DNA from: CAZSAK01 sp964605155 | GTDB lineage: Bacteria > Pseudomonadota > Gammaproteobacteria > SZUA-140 | Direction of reading: 5' to 3' | DNA length: 64,000 nucleotides | Assembly (NCBI GenBank): GCA_964605155.1 | Contig: CAZSAK010000015.1 | Coordinates: forward strand, 6,181-70,180 | Shown: piece by piece, positions 35,529 through 45,265 of the stretch | Layout: each line of letters starts with the position of its first letter | How positions within the stretch are numbered: position 1 is the stretch's first letter | The notes under the pieces: generated by a model | The model's database searches: none | The model's input: the letters and a program-made list of their open reading frames with translations, nothing else | Told to the model about the DNA's origin: nothing | Position numbers and translations under genes: made by a program

Positions 35529-36440
35529 ATGCTACGCATATTTGGCAAGCATAAAACCTCGGCGAAAAATCAGGATCGGACTGTGAAGGTTGATACCGGC
35601 CTTGATGTAAGCAAGATCAACGAGGCAATCCTCCGTTTCCCCATCGGCAAAAAGATTCACTGTTTTCCCGAATTCCAGTCACAGTTGACATTCGAATCCA
35701 TTGTCATCGGATACTCCATAAATAATGCACTCGTATTTTCACCGAACGATATATATCACGATGCTCGCGAGAATGGGGATGTGCTCTATGTAAAGAACAA
35801 TGATGGTGAACAGCGCTTTAAGTATATCAAGAGTTTCAACATTATTATTCCTGATAATACAGACGATAATCACCAATTGGATTATTTACGCAAGTCTGAA
35901 ATTTGTAAGACTGCATTCCGCAACGGCAACAATATCACGCTGATTGCGGATAATACCGACAAGGGCACCCCACAGGTGGAGACAACCGTTACCAAAACAA
36001 CCATTCCGAAAGATGGTTATTATGCAAACAACAAGGTGGTCTACCTCGGTCCCAACCTGAACAGTCTTTCATACATTGATCAACGTCAGCATTACCGCTT
36101 GAGAATCTGGTTACCCGCCACCCTCTCGGTTTCCGCGGATAATCCCGCCGATTGTCATCTTTCTGATTTCTCTGATGAAAGTGTCCAGATAAGATTTAAC
36201 GAAGGTGATGCATTTCTCTCTGAAATTTCAGCTAACGATGAAGCGGTCGTCACCTTCCAACTCGATAATTCGTTGCCGCCCTTCGTTATCAGGGGAAACA
36301 TCCTGAGGAAAAACAATAATGCAGTTGTTATAACACTGAAGCATATATTCAAGAATGTTAAATTCTGCCGTCTTGATCTCGTTGATAAACTGGTGATCAA
36401 GACCACCTTGCTGCAACATCCCGAAACGATACTGGAGTAA
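35529..36440 (+). CDS. YcgR-like protein with degenerate PilZ domain
   Basis: A 303-residue protein in two parts: an N-terminal YcgR-N-like beta-rich segment (about 25-120, ILRFPIGKKIHCFPEF, VIGYSINNALVFSP) and a PilZ-like C-terminal half from about 183. The first c-di-GMP motif RQHYR (186-190) is intact. The second motif reads DFSDES (213-218), so the final glycine of D/NxSxxG is serine, which may weaken binding. It lies beside an HD-GYP enzyme, so regulation by c-di-GMP is plausible. Output unknown. Confidence 0.65.
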   Translation: MLRIFGKHKTSAKNQDRTVKVDTGLDVSKINEAILRFPIGKKIHCFPEFQSQLTFESIVIGYSINNALVFSPNDIYHDARENGDVLYVKNNDGEQRFKYIKSFNIIIPDNTDDNHQLDYLRKSEICKTAFRNGNNITLIADNTDKGTPQVETTVTKTTIPKDGYYANNKVVYLGPNLNSLSYIDQRQHYRLRIWLPATLSVSADNPADCHLSDFSDESVQIRFNEGDAFLSEISANDEAVVTFQLDNSLPPFVIRGNILRKNNNAVVITLKHIFKNVKFCRLDLVDKLVIKTTLLQHPETILE

Positions 36441-36492
36441 GTCCTGCACTGGATTACCTGAACGGGAATAGTGTATTCGTTACATCCTGATA

Positions 36493-37104
36493 TCAGAAGT
36501 TCTCCGCCCAGGTTCTCACACCCTGCATAATCATATTAACGGACACTGTCCCGACATATAATGCGCTGATACGCCCGGCGATTTCGATGTAGCGCTCGAT
36601 CAAACGTTCACGGCGGGGAAGTACATAGTCATGGGCCAACTTGAGCAACATGATGATCACAAACGCACTAACAACAGCCGCCAGTACGGCAGCGCAGGCA
36701 ATCATGGGTTCATGGCTTTTGCCTATTATTACGCTGGCACCGATGGTGCCCGGCCCCACGAGAACCGGGATGGCAATGGCGCCTGAAAGATACTCAGACT
36801 CGCCTCTTAGAATCTCGATGGCGCGCGGCCCATGAAAAACGAACTGCAACCCTATCAGAAGAAAAACCAGCCCACCAAAGATCTGAAAAGACGCAAATTC
36901 AACCTGCACGATGTCCGAAAAGATGGCATCGCCAAGGATTGTAAAACATATAAAAATGGCATATGCAATCAGACACGCGCGGATCAACAAGTGTCCGAAT
37001 CGTGGTGCATCAACTTTCTGAACCACATCAATCAGATAAATAATGATCAGAAACGGATTGAGCAGCATCAACAATAAAACTACCGATCTTGCAAAATCCG
37101 TCAT
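36493..37104 (-). CDS. MarC family integral membrane protein
   Basis: A 203-residue protein with about six hydrophobic segments. LLMLLNPFLIIIYLIDVVQ, FQIFGGLVFLLIGLQFV and AIPVLVGPGTIGASVI fit the MarC (UPF0056) family. Despite the name, MarC of E. coli is not part of multiple-antibiotic resistance, and the substrate is unknown. It converges on the PilZ-like gene with 52 bases between. Confidence 0.9.
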   Translation of the reverse strand: MTDFARSVVLLLMLLNPFLIIIYLIDVVQKVDAPRFGHLLIRACLIAYAIFICFTILGDAIFSDIVQVEFASFQIFGGLVFLLIGLQFVFHGPRAIEILRGESEYLSGAIAIPVLVGPGTIGASVIIGKSHEPMIACAAVLAAVVSAFVIIMLLKLAHDYVLPRRERLIERYIEIAGRISALYVGTVSVNMIMQGVRTWAENF

Positions 37105-37245
37105 GTGCTTTCGAATACGACAAGAACAGTATCAGTCATAACCAGACACATACAGGATGATGTGATCCATATAGTGATTCCATAGTTATAGATTTGAAGC
37201 ATATTAGCCGCGGCACTTTCCCAAATAGTTGGAGCACATCGAAAT

Positions 37246-37271
37246 ACGGGAATAATGTATATAATTCCCGT
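37246..37271. repeat. Inverted repeat in the gap between marC-type gene and the membrane/VWA pair
   Basis: ACGGGAAT (37246-37253) and ATTCCCGT (37264-37271) form a perfect 8-bp stem with a 10-base A/T loop. It is the main structure in the 466-base gap 37105-37570, which otherwise shows only A+T-rich sequence. No T tract follows, so a protein-binding site or leader hairpin is more likely than a terminator. Confidence 0.45.
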
Positions 37272-37570
37272 TGCCTGACATCCATCGGATTGAATAATAC
37301 AGCCAACGCGGGTCTCATATAAAGTGCGGATATTATTTATCACACAATGCTCTCTATTCATATGATATCGGCAGTATCACGGGATTATCTGACTCATTGG
37401 TATACTCGATGCTCCAATCATGCCATTTTACAGATATGTGGCACAGTTCAAATCCAGATATCATTTTTTGTGAGCTGTTCGACATTCTTCCAGTGACCTC
37501 CGATCTAAGCTACAGGCGTCTGTAAAAAAACCCTGGAAATATAACAACAGTCAAGATCAGGAGATACCCC

Positions 37571-39115
37571 ATGATCGAAAAGACGCTTATGATTTGGCCC
37601 GATAATACAGCTATGTCGGTCATTGTTTGGCTGGCATTGCTCATCGTCGTCCTCTATATCGCCCGTCGGCCGGCTCACGGCATTATATCCTCGACAAGCC
37701 GCACAATACATCGTGCCATGCGTCTGGCTGCGAGAGCATTGATGCAGGTTGAACACCGCCTGGCACAACGTAATCGCGAAGTATTGCTTGAAACAGGCAA
37801 GGAAATGATGGATCACCAGATTGCACGGGAATTCGAACGTATCGATGCCACCGTACAACACGATCTTGCCGAGTATCCCGCATTGCACCGCAGGCTACTA
37901 GAACTGGTCACACGGATTGACGAAGACTACAAGCAAAGCGCGCAGGTCCCGCCTGATGTCCCTGCATGGGACAAGGCCGTGGGTGCTGTAGCCAGGATAC
38001 CGTCCCGCGGCGATCCTATGGTGGCCAATATCCTGGAGAATATCCATGAATCCATGGAAACCGCCAACAAACGTGTCTTATCAGAATACCGTCATGCCAC
38101 ACACGAACAACATTCGCTGCTGAAAAGGATGCTGCCACATTGGCGTAATGCCACCTCCGCGCTGCAAAGAGTTGATAAAGACATCAACAAACTGATGCTA
38201 CGTTCAAAGACGATCGACAGGCACATGGAAAACTACGAAAATCTTCGCAATCAGGAAGATTGCGCAATGCGTATGCTGTCCTCATCATCATTGACCCAGT
38301 TCTTTATCTCCGCATTTGTACTCGCGATCGCAATCGGCGGCGCCATGATCAACTTCAACCTCATCGCCCACCCCATGCAGGAAATGGTGGGAGGCAGCAG
38401 CTATATCATGGGGTACAAAACGGCCAATATCGCTGCCCTGGTGATCATCCTCGTCGAGGTTGCGATGGGATTGTTTCTGATGGAATCCCTGCGTATCACG
38501 CAACTGTTTCCGGTTATCGGGTCCATGTCTGACAAGATGCGCCTGCGAATGGTGTTTGTAACATTCGGTATTTTACTGATCCTGGCGAGCGTCGAATCGG
38601 GACTTGCCTATATGCGCGAGGTACTGGCACAGGACGAGGCGGCGCTACGCTCTGCCCTGTTGTCCGATCAGGGAGCGAATGCGATATTGTCGCAACGCTG
38701 GATAACGACCGCAGCACAGATGGGCATGGGCTTTATCCTGCCTTTCGCACTTACCTTTGTGGCGATCCCGCTTGAATCCTTTGTCCATTCTATGCGAACC
38801 GTACTCGGGGTCACCGGTATCCTGTTGCTGCGATCGATGGCTTTCTTGGCCCGTTTGACAGGTAATGTGTTCAAACAGCTCGATATCGTCATGTTGCAGT
38901 TCTATGACCTGCTGATATGCGGGCCCTTATGGCTTGAAAGGATCGTCCTCAAACATCGGGAACGTACAACGAGTATGAAAGTCATGGATAAAACGGATGC
39001 CGATCAAAAAGACGAGATGACAAAAACCGTATCCCGGAACAACAAGCACATCGAAACCAGATATGAAGATCCTGATCTCGTATCACCCCTGACTCCCGCA
39101 GGAGGTTCACTATGA
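37571..39115 (+). CDS. Multi-span membrane protein with long helical domain, partner of VWA lipoprotein (uncharacterised)
   Basis: A 514-residue protein. One membrane span at about 14-31 is followed by roughly 200 residues of charged helices (about 40-235, for example HRAMRLAARALMQVEHRLAQ and HWRNATSALQRVDKDINKL) that look like coiled coil, then four spans at about 241-262, 284-304, 325-345 and 382-406, and a charged C-terminal tail. I recognise no catalytic motif or named family. A strong AGGAG ribosome site precedes the ATG. The stop overlaps the start of the VWA lipoprotein gene (ATGA), so the two are made together and probably act together in the envelope. Confidence 0.7.
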   Translation: MIEKTLMIWPDNTAMSVIVWLALLIVVLYIARRPAHGIISSTSRTIHRAMRLAARALMQVEHRLAQRNREVLLETGKEMMDHQIAREFERIDATVQHDLAEYPALHRRLLELVTRIDEDYKQSAQVPPDVPAWDKAVGAVARIPSRGDPMVANILENIHESMETANKRVLSEYRHATHEQHSLLKRMLPHWRNATSALQRVDKDINKLMLRSKTIDRHMENYENLRNQEDCAMRMLSSSSLTQFFISAFVLAIAIGGAMINFNLIAHPMQEMVGGSSYIMGYKTANIAALVIILVEVAMGLFLMESLRITQLFPVIGSMSDKMRLRMVFVTFGILLILASVESGLAYMREVLAQDEAALRSALLSDQGANAILSQRWITTAAQMGMGFILPFALTFVAIPLESFVHSMRTVLGVTGILLLRSMAFLARLTGNVFKQLDIVMLQFYDLLICGPLWLERIVLKHRERTTSMKVMDKTDADQKDEMTKTVSRNNKHIETRYEDPDLVSPLTPAGGSL

Positions 39116-39762
39116 GAGGCATCTATCTATTAATCGTTTCATTTACGCTCTTGTATACAAGCGGGTGTGCCGAGCAGGTCTCACACACACGCGGTGTATA
39201 TATGCTGCTGGATACCTCCGGCACTTACACCAAAGAACTGGTAAAGGCACAGAACATCATCAACTATACTCTTTCCCAGCTGAATCCCGGTGACTCATTT
39301 GCAATCGCACGTATCGATACCGCCAGCTTCAGCGAAAAGGATCTGGTAACCAAGGCCACCTTCGATCCCAGGCCGACAACCACCAACCAGCAAAAACGCC
39401 AATTCAGGGAAAACGTCACCCGTTTTGTCAAAGGTATCAATCCCAGCCCTTACACCGATATCACGGGTGGTATACTCCAGGCAATCGAATTCCTGAATGA
39501 AACCGGTGCGGGTAAAAAGACTATTCTGATTTTTTCTGATCTCAAGGAAGAACTGGAAAAAGGCTACGTCCGCGATATACCGTTGCAGTTAAACGGTGTG
39601 GAAGTCGTCGCCCTGAACGTCACGAAGCTGCACAGCGATAACGTCGATCCACGCGAATACATGGATCGTCTTGATGAATGGGAAAAACGGGTGACCGCGG
39701 GTGGAGGTACCTGGAGACACATCAATGACCTCGAGCGGCTGGAAAATATCTTCATCGATTAG
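39112..39762 (+). CDS. VWA-like domain lipoprotein
   Basis: A 216-residue protein. The N-terminal signal ends in TSGC, so Cys19 is the likely lipidation site (the -3 position is Thr rather than the usual Leu). The rest folds as a von Willebrand A-type Rossmann domain: strand GVYMLLDTSGTYTKELVKA with the MIDAS-like Asp34-x-Ser36-x-Thr38, LNPGDSFAIARID, Thr115-Asp116 in PYTDITGGILQAIEFLNE, and KKTILIFSDLKEE with Asp143. The metal site therefore looks usable. Such domains bind protein partners through a metal ion. It is translationally coupled to the preceding membrane-protein gene. No known system is recognised. Confidence 0.75.
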   Translation: MRGIYLLIVSFTLLYTSGCAEQVSHTRGVYMLLDTSGTYTKELVKAQNIINYTLSQLNPGDSFAIARIDTASFSEKDLVTKATFDPRPTTTNQQKRQFRENVTRFVKGINPSPYTDITGGILQAIEFLNETGAGKKTILIFSDLKEELEKGYVRDIPLQLNGVEVVALNVTKLHSDNVDPREYMDRLDEWEKRVTAGGGTWRHINDLERLENIFID

Positions 39763-39817
39763 AGAAATTCACCACAATGACAATAGATGTGATCCAGTCA
39801 CACATCTGCATTCCTGG

Positions 39818-39854
39818 AAAACAAAAAGCGGGCATCAGGTGATGGATGCCCGCT
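39818..39854 (-). terminator. Rho-independent terminator of the small periplasmic-protein gene
   Basis: On the minus strand AGCGGGCATC and GATGCCCGCT (39827-39836 and 39845-39854) form a 10-bp stem with an 8-base loop, followed by TTTTTGTTTT. It lies 18 bases past the stop codon at 39872 and also backs the convergent VWA gene. Confidence 0.9.
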
Positions 39855-39871
39855 AGTTGAATAAAAACGAT

Positions 39872-40279
39872 CTATTTCTTTTGACTTAAGGTACCCAACT
39901 GGACCCAGTTGATTTTGAGATTTTTCTTGCCGGGTTTAATGACATGCTGAATGGTTACGGGAACACCATGCAGGTATGCCTCTCTCAGGGTATCGACTAT
40001 GGCCTCGGTTGCAGGGATATTATCGTGGTGGCGAATACCGAAAACCTTGTCCGGATGCGTGTCCAGCACGACCAGTGTCTCGGCATCCAGCCTATCATCC
40101 TCGGGTCCGAGTTCCAGCCCTTGAACCTGATTTCTGTATAATATGATCTTTCCTTCTACGGTTACACCATGGCCATGGGGACCCATAAGCGTGCTCGGCG
40201 TATCAGCAAGAGCCATGTTAGCTGATATAGGCATCAACATCCCGGCGAACAACAACGCTAAAAATTTACCCATCTTCAT
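39872..40279 (-). CDS. Small periplasmic protein of unknown function
   Basis: About 135 residues from ATG 40279 (MKMGKFLALLFAGMLMPISA), preceded by AGGAGAA at good distance. The signal peptide is cleaved probably after MALA. The mature part contains VTVEGKIILYRNQVQGLELG, ETLVVLDTHPDKVFGIRHHD and VPVTIQHVIKPGKKNLKINWVQL. I do not recognise a family; the regular strands suggest an OB-like or beta-sandwich fold. It is monocistronic, with its own terminator. The 289 bases upstream (40280-40568) show no gene. Confidence 0.7.
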   Translation of the reverse strand: MKMGKFLALLFAGMLMPISANMALADTPSTLMGPHGHGVTVEGKIILYRNQVQGLELGPEDDRLDAETLVVLDTHPDKVFGIRHHDNIPATEAIVDTLREAYLHGVPVTIQHVIKPGKKNLKINWVQLGTLSQKK

Positions 40280-40568
40280 CTTGTATTCTCCTTTGCAATT
40301 GTAAGAAACGTATATCAAGTTAGCAGCGCCCGCTTAAGCAATCCTTAAAGGCGAAAGCAATTCATCTACATAGAATACTATAACATAAGAAATCTGATCC
40401 AATGGATGCCCTCGACAACCAGTATTGGTTTTGACTAAAAACATAAGGATTATCAGATAAAGGTTTGAAAGTGATGATATCCACCGGGGGAATATAACAG
40501 ATAATCACATGCTGCTTGCAGCGATCCCTAAACTGTATCCTGACCGGTTATCACTTCAATATCTGGCA

Positions 40569-42335
40569 TCAGAAATGCCAGAAGACCGGTATGAGGGTAA
40601 GAGAGATCAGGCCGACCAGTACCGATACGGGGACGCCGATACGCAGGTAATCGGTAAAGCGATAGCCTCCCGGACCCATCACCATCAGGTTGGTCTGATA
40701 ACCGATGGGGGTCGAGAAACTCGCCGATGCGGCAAACAGCACGGCGATGACAAACGGCATGAAATCCACGCCCAGTGACTGGGCCGTTGCAACTGCGATG
40801 GGAAACATGATGACCGCCGCCGCATTGTTGGTAATCAGCTCCGTGAACAGGACCGTGATGATATACACGGCTACCATTGCCAGCATGGGATCACCGACAC
40901 CAAGGGTAGTAATCTGATCTGCGATGTACTGCGCTGCGCCGGTCTTCTGCAGCGCCTTGCCGATGGCAAGCGCTGCGGCGATGGTCAACAACACCTGCCA
41001 GTTGACGGCGCGGCGCGCAGAGCTGCTGTTGGTGCACCCGGAAATGATAATGGCAGCGGCGGCCACCATCGATGCGATCAGGATACTGGTCCACCCCAGT
41101 GTAACGGCGGCGACCATGAAGGTAATAATGGCCAATGCCGTACCGGCCTTTTCGTGACGCGGGCGGCGTGAGTTTGCGACGGTACTGACCAGGTAAAAAT
41201 CACGGGAATTACGTTGTCTATCGACGAATGCCGGATGTGCAAGCAGCATCAGGGTATCGCCTGCCTGTAATTTGATATCACCGATCTTTTGATGCAGCTG
41301 TTCACCGTTTCGGGCGACGGCAATCACGGCAGAATTGTAGTGGGTACGAAAACGGCCTTCACGCACTGTCTGCCCGACGAGAGGACAACTGTCCGAGACC
41401 ACCGCCTCGACGAGACAGCGTTCGCCGCCCGCCTGGAGCTTGAACACCTGGTCTGTTGCCGGGGTCAGGCCCTTGATCTTCTGCAAATCTACAATGGATT
41501 CAGCCAAGCCGGTAAAAATCAGGCGGTCATGTGGCTCGAGACGCTCTTGCGGGGATACGGCGGGAAGGCTGTTATTCCCGCGCTCGATCTCCATTAGGAA
41601 CAGACCGGGGAGATGGCGCAGCCCCGCCCCTTCGATGGTGCGACCCGCCAACGGACTGTCTGCATCCACCAGCATCTCGACGATATAGGAACGTGAATTT
41701 TCCATCTGCGCCACGGCGGACTGACGATCCGGGAGCAACCAGCGACTCGTGAGCCAGACGAAGGCGATCACCACACAAACCAGAGGCAGGCCTACCACGG
41801 CGATATCGAACATGCCGAGTGATGGGCGTCCGGTCTCCTTGATGAGCATGCCGTTGATGATCAGCGTGGTGCTGGTCCCGATCAGGGTGGTGGTGCCGCC
41901 GATGACCGCAGCATAGCTGAGGGGGATCATCAGTTTTGATGGTGCGATGCGGTTCTTCTTTGCCCAGTCACTCACGGCACCGATGAACATGGCCACCAGT
42001 GGCGTATTGTTGAAAAAGGCACTAGCGGCCGCGACCGGTGCCATCAGGCTGATCTGCGCAGCGCCCACTGTCCGGGGCCTGCCCAGAAGCCGTGCAAGGA
42101 TACCGGTCATGGCCCCGGTCTCCTGTACCCCGCTGGTAACGATATAGAGCATACCAATGGTCACCATGCCCTCATTGGACATCCCGGAGAGTGCCTCCGC
42201 AGGTGTCAACACACCGGCCACCAGCAGCAGCATCACGCCTCCGATCATGATCATGTCGGTCGCAGCACGGCTCAGGCTGAGTGCTCCGAAGCACACGGCC
42301 ACAACCACCAGGGTATACCATGCCTGCCAGCTCAT
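40569..42335 (-). CDS. SLC13/ArsB-type anion permease with two TrkA-C domains
   Basis: A 588-residue permease. Two sets of membrane spans (about 1-200 and 395-588) flank a cytoplasmic region with two TrkA-C/RCK-C domains (about 215-300, SPLAGRTIEGAGLRHLPGLFLMEIERG, and 303-380, CPLVGQTVREGRFRTHYNSAVIAVARNG). The span pattern GTSTTLIINGML and FTELITNNAAAVIMFPIAV match the divalent anion:sodium symporter group. Relatives move sulfate, citrate or C4-dicarboxylates; in a sulfur-oxidising context sulfate is an attractive guess, but the substrate cannot be read from the sequence. Confidence 0.88.
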   Translation of the reverse strand: MSWQAWYTLVVVAVCFGALSLSRAATDMIMIGGVMLLLVAGVLTPAEALSGMSNEGMVTIGMLYIVTSGVQETGAMTGILARLLGRPRTVGAAQISLMAPVAAASAFFNNTPLVAMFIGAVSDWAKKNRIAPSKLMIPLSYAAVIGGTTTLIGTSTTLIINGMLIKETGRPSLGMFDIAVVGLPLVCVVIAFVWLTSRWLLPDRQSAVAQMENSRSYIVEMLVDADSPLAGRTIEGAGLRHLPGLFLMEIERGNNSLPAVSPQERLEPHDRLIFTGLAESIVDLQKIKGLTPATDQVFKLQAGGERCLVEAVVSDSCPLVGQTVREGRFRTHYNSAVIAVARNGEQLHQKIGDIKLQAGDTLMLLAHPAFVDRQRNSRDFYLVSTVANSRRPRHEKAGTALAIITFMVAAVTLGWTSILIASMVAAAAIIISGCTNSSSARRAVNWQVLLTIAAALAIGKALQKTGAAQYIADQITTLGVGDPMLAMVAVYIITVLFTELITNNAAAVIMFPIAVATAQSLGVDFMPFVIAVLFAASASFSTPIGYQTNLMVMGPGGYRFTDYLRIGVPVSVLVGLISLTLIPVFWHF

Positions 42336-42808
42336 TCAGTCAACCTGCCGTACAATCAAATCAATCCGGTTTTATTTTTTGCTCACGATAAGACCGTACC
42401 CGGGGTAGATATTGCTGTCGATTTACATCAAAGGCGGTCATATGCTGCCCGCCTTTGGTATCCACTGCCGATGATCGGGCATCAATTGTACAGAACTATG
42501 TCGGTCTGTCACAGAATATCTCAATGTTCATGGTACTGGTCCTTTGAGACAGAATCCCGTAGACATCCTCTGTATTACCCGGCGACAGACCAAAAATGCG
42601 GTTGCTGGTACACATACAATATGCCGAATGCCAGGCCTGTACATTGTCACGTTGCGCAGTACTAAATATTTGAATATTGATATACGTTATGAAGGAAGAG
42701 CGCCGGGAAAAGTCAGAATCAACCCACATGGGTTGAATGACTTCATTCAGTGGCTGATTCAATAACACTTTTACGAAAAGCAACTACTATTCGAGATTTA
42801 TTCCGCGT
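42336..42808. other. Gene-free stretch between the anion permease and asmA
   Basis: 473 bases without a gene I can support. One plus-strand frame at 42544-42765 has a protein-like end (YLNIDIRYEGRAPGKVRINP) but no ribosome site, and a minus-strand frame overlaps it. I see no terminator. Confidence 0.4.
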
Positions 42809-45160
42809 TTAATCCGCCAGAGACGGCAGCGGGTATTTTGGAAGGATTACGCTGCATTGGTCAACTTCTCCGGTAATCCTGTCGATCCCGCCTTGCACGG
42901 CCAGCGAAAGACCACCTGTGGCAAGCGCGGTGCCAAGGGTGAACAATGTTCCTGTCTTCTTTACACGGATACCGGGATCTATCAGCGTGCCGCCCAGCGC
43001 CACGAAAGGGGTCACGAACATATCCGCGCTGATACCCATACCCTCCCTGGGCTTGGTGTTGAACTCGATGTCAATCTTTTCCGTTTTGAGATCGATATCA
43101 CCTCCCGCGACAATCATTATTTTATCATCTTGCACAAGAAAGGTCTCGATAGTCGAGGTACCATTCTGGATATTGAGAGCAACTATTCCACAATCAAGGT
43201 TTGAGTGAGGCTCTTGTTTCGCGAACGGGTTGAGCGCCATGAGCAACTGGGCAAGGATATCCCCCGAGATATTGGTAATGATCGTATTATCTATCAAGCC
43301 GTCTCTCGTAATGAGAATCACCCTGCCATTACTGTTTGCAGCAAGGATATGCGGAGAATTGCCCTTCGACTTCAACTCGGCAGAAAAATCTGTTACAGGA
43401 ATGTCCCGGGTTTCCTTCACCTTGCCGGAGAGGATTTTCATTTGTATGTTGCGTGCATCCATATTGGCCTGCAGATCTGCCTGTTCACTCGAAGCATCAA
43501 GTATAAAGCTGTTTTCACTATGTCCACCGGTTATCGTCCTGAAACCTACATTTGCCTGCAGGATTCCCTTATGAAGGCTGCCATTAGCTTTTACACTATT
43601 TAATGTCATGGCCGTGGTGGCGAGTTTGTCGACCGACAGCTTGATATCCATCTCCGTTTGTCGCAATCGATCAAAAGGCAGCGTTTCATTAGTAAAGACA
43701 AATTTAGTGTTTGTATTCGCTGTTTGCTCGGAACCATCAAGAGTGCTTGCCTGTTGGTCTGAGTCTTCCTTTTCATTGGCAGTGAATTCAGTCAAATCCA
43801 GTGTTTTTGATACCAGGTCTGTCTTGATCTTCATGCTGCCGATATCTGTAACCTCTAGACTGCCGTCAATATCGCTTGCACCAAAATCAAGCTTCAATGG
43901 ATCGATTTTCACACCATTGGAAAATAGCGACAGGTCTGCAGATCCATCGAAAGCCAGGGGTGGCAGGTTCGTCATCAGATCCATCAGGCTGTCGCCTTTC
44001 GCCGTGATCTGCAGAGACGTGGCATCATCCCCCGTTGCCACCCTGCCACTGGCAGTTATGTGCGTCTTCCCGGTTGAGACAGTGATCTCGTGTAATTTGA
44101 CTGCCTGATCCGACTTGGTCAATGATCCTTTGATCGCTATCTCATCCTTAGGTAGATCTGACACGCCCAGCATCAAGCCGAGCGCGTCTGCATGTTTAAG
44201 CTTGCCGTCGATGTTGATCTCGTCATGCTGCATGTCCATGGTCAACAAGGTGTTAAACTTGTCCAGACTGCCGTCAATCTTAATGTTCAGGCTTTCTGCT
44301 TTTGATGCGATATCTGACTTTACTCTCAGCGGACCAGAGAGTGGGACTGACAGGCCAGCTGCCTTGATAAAGGTTGCCACATTATTGCTGCTGAACAATG
44401 TCTCTATCCGGGTAGAACCCTGTGGATCAGTAATCGCAAGTTGTCCGGACATCTTCAATTGCAAATCACTGAAAGATCCTGTCAGTATAAATTCACCATA
44501 GCCGTATTCCTCCAGTTGCTGGCGCGTACCGATCTGGCCTGTTATAGCAAGGGGCAAATCCAGGATCTTTCCTGTCGTAATAACATCCAACTGATCAGCG
44601 TCGTTTGGCTTGATGGTCAATTTTTCGAGTTGAAACTGCCGATCTGGCGTACCTGATTGCCGCCTTGTGAGAAGGACATTACTAACCCGGACTTTCCCCA
44701 ACATCATGGGTAATCCTTCTGTATCCTGATCACTTTCCTGTTCATCAATAAATCGAGCCTCATCATGCAAATTGGCAAGGTCCCAATTTGATTTTCCATC
44801 CTCATCTGACTCGAGTAGCAGGGAAACATCTTCCAGCGTGAAATCCTGAATGAATAATGGTCCTAACAACAGCGATAGGGGGCTAACGCTGGCAGACAGA
44901 TGCCCGATCTCGGCCATGTATGGCTGAGAACCCCATGACGCATTGGCTACGGTGATAACGTTTGTCGTTATGGATATCGCAGGCCAGAGATCTACATCCA
45001 CGTCACTTATGGTGACATCCCGACCAACCAGCGTGGTTAACCAACTGGCGATCTGGTCGCGATACTGGTTAAGGTTGGCGAAGTGCAGATAACCGAGCCC
45101 AGTCACAACAACGATCAGCAAGGCCAGTAATAATACAAGCACCAGACGAGCAACAGTCAT
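42809..45160 (-). CDS. AsmA family protein
   Basis: A 783-residue protein with an N-terminal membrane anchor (VARLVLVLLLALLIVVVTGLGYL) and the AsmA N-terminal pattern LNQYRDQIASWLTTLVGRDVTISDVDVDLWP. The long middle part is repeated beta structure, and the C-terminal DUF3971/AsmA-like part ends with AFVALGGTLIDPGIRVKKTG. AsmA-type proteins are thought to bridge the inner and outer membranes and move phospholipid. The gene is divergent from the YihY-family gene. Confidence 0.9.
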   Translation of the reverse strand: MTVARLVLVLLLALLIVVVTGLGYLHFANLNQYRDQIASWLTTLVGRDVTISDVDVDLWPAISITTNVITVANASWGSQPYMAEIGHLSASVSPLSLLLGPLFIQDFTLEDVSLLLESDEDGKSNWDLANLHDEARFIDEQESDQDTEGLPMMLGKVRVSNVLLTRRQSGTPDRQFQLEKLTIKPNDADQLDVITTGKILDLPLAITGQIGTRQQLEEYGYGEFILTGSFSDLQLKMSGQLAITDPQGSTRIETLFSSNNVATFIKAAGLSVPLSGPLRVKSDIASKAESLNIKIDGSLDKFNTLLTMDMQHDEINIDGKLKHADALGLMLGVSDLPKDEIAIKGSLTKSDQAVKLHEITVSTGKTHITASGRVATGDDATSLQITAKGDSLMDLMTNLPPLAFDGSADLSLFSNGVKIDPLKLDFGASDIDGSLEVTDIGSMKIKTDLVSKTLDLTEFTANEKEDSDQQASTLDGSEQTANTNTKFVFTNETLPFDRLRQTEMDIKLSVDKLATTAMTLNSVKANGSLHKGILQANVGFRTITGGHSENSFILDASSEQADLQANMDARNIQMKILSGKVKETRDIPVTDFSAELKSKGNSPHILAANSNGRVILITRDGLIDNTIITNISGDILAQLLMALNPFAKQEPHSNLDCGIVALNIQNGTSTIETFLVQDDKIMIVAGGDIDLKTEKIDIEFNTKPREGMGISADMFVTPFVALGGTLIDPGIRVKKTGTLFTLGTALATGGLSLAVQGGIDRITGEVDQCSVILPKYPLPSLAD

Positions 45161-45265
45161 CGATTTATGGCTCCCAGCATGGTGACTTGTGAATTGTCCT
45201 GTGTGATGCAGTACCAGGCATTATATATTTTATTAACTCATAGGTATAATCCATGATCTCAGACA

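Noticed and set aside
42471..42783. Overlapping short frames on both strands between the anion permease and asmA
   Set aside because: No ribosome sites, no recognisable motifs and mutual overlap; only a weak protein-like end in one frame.
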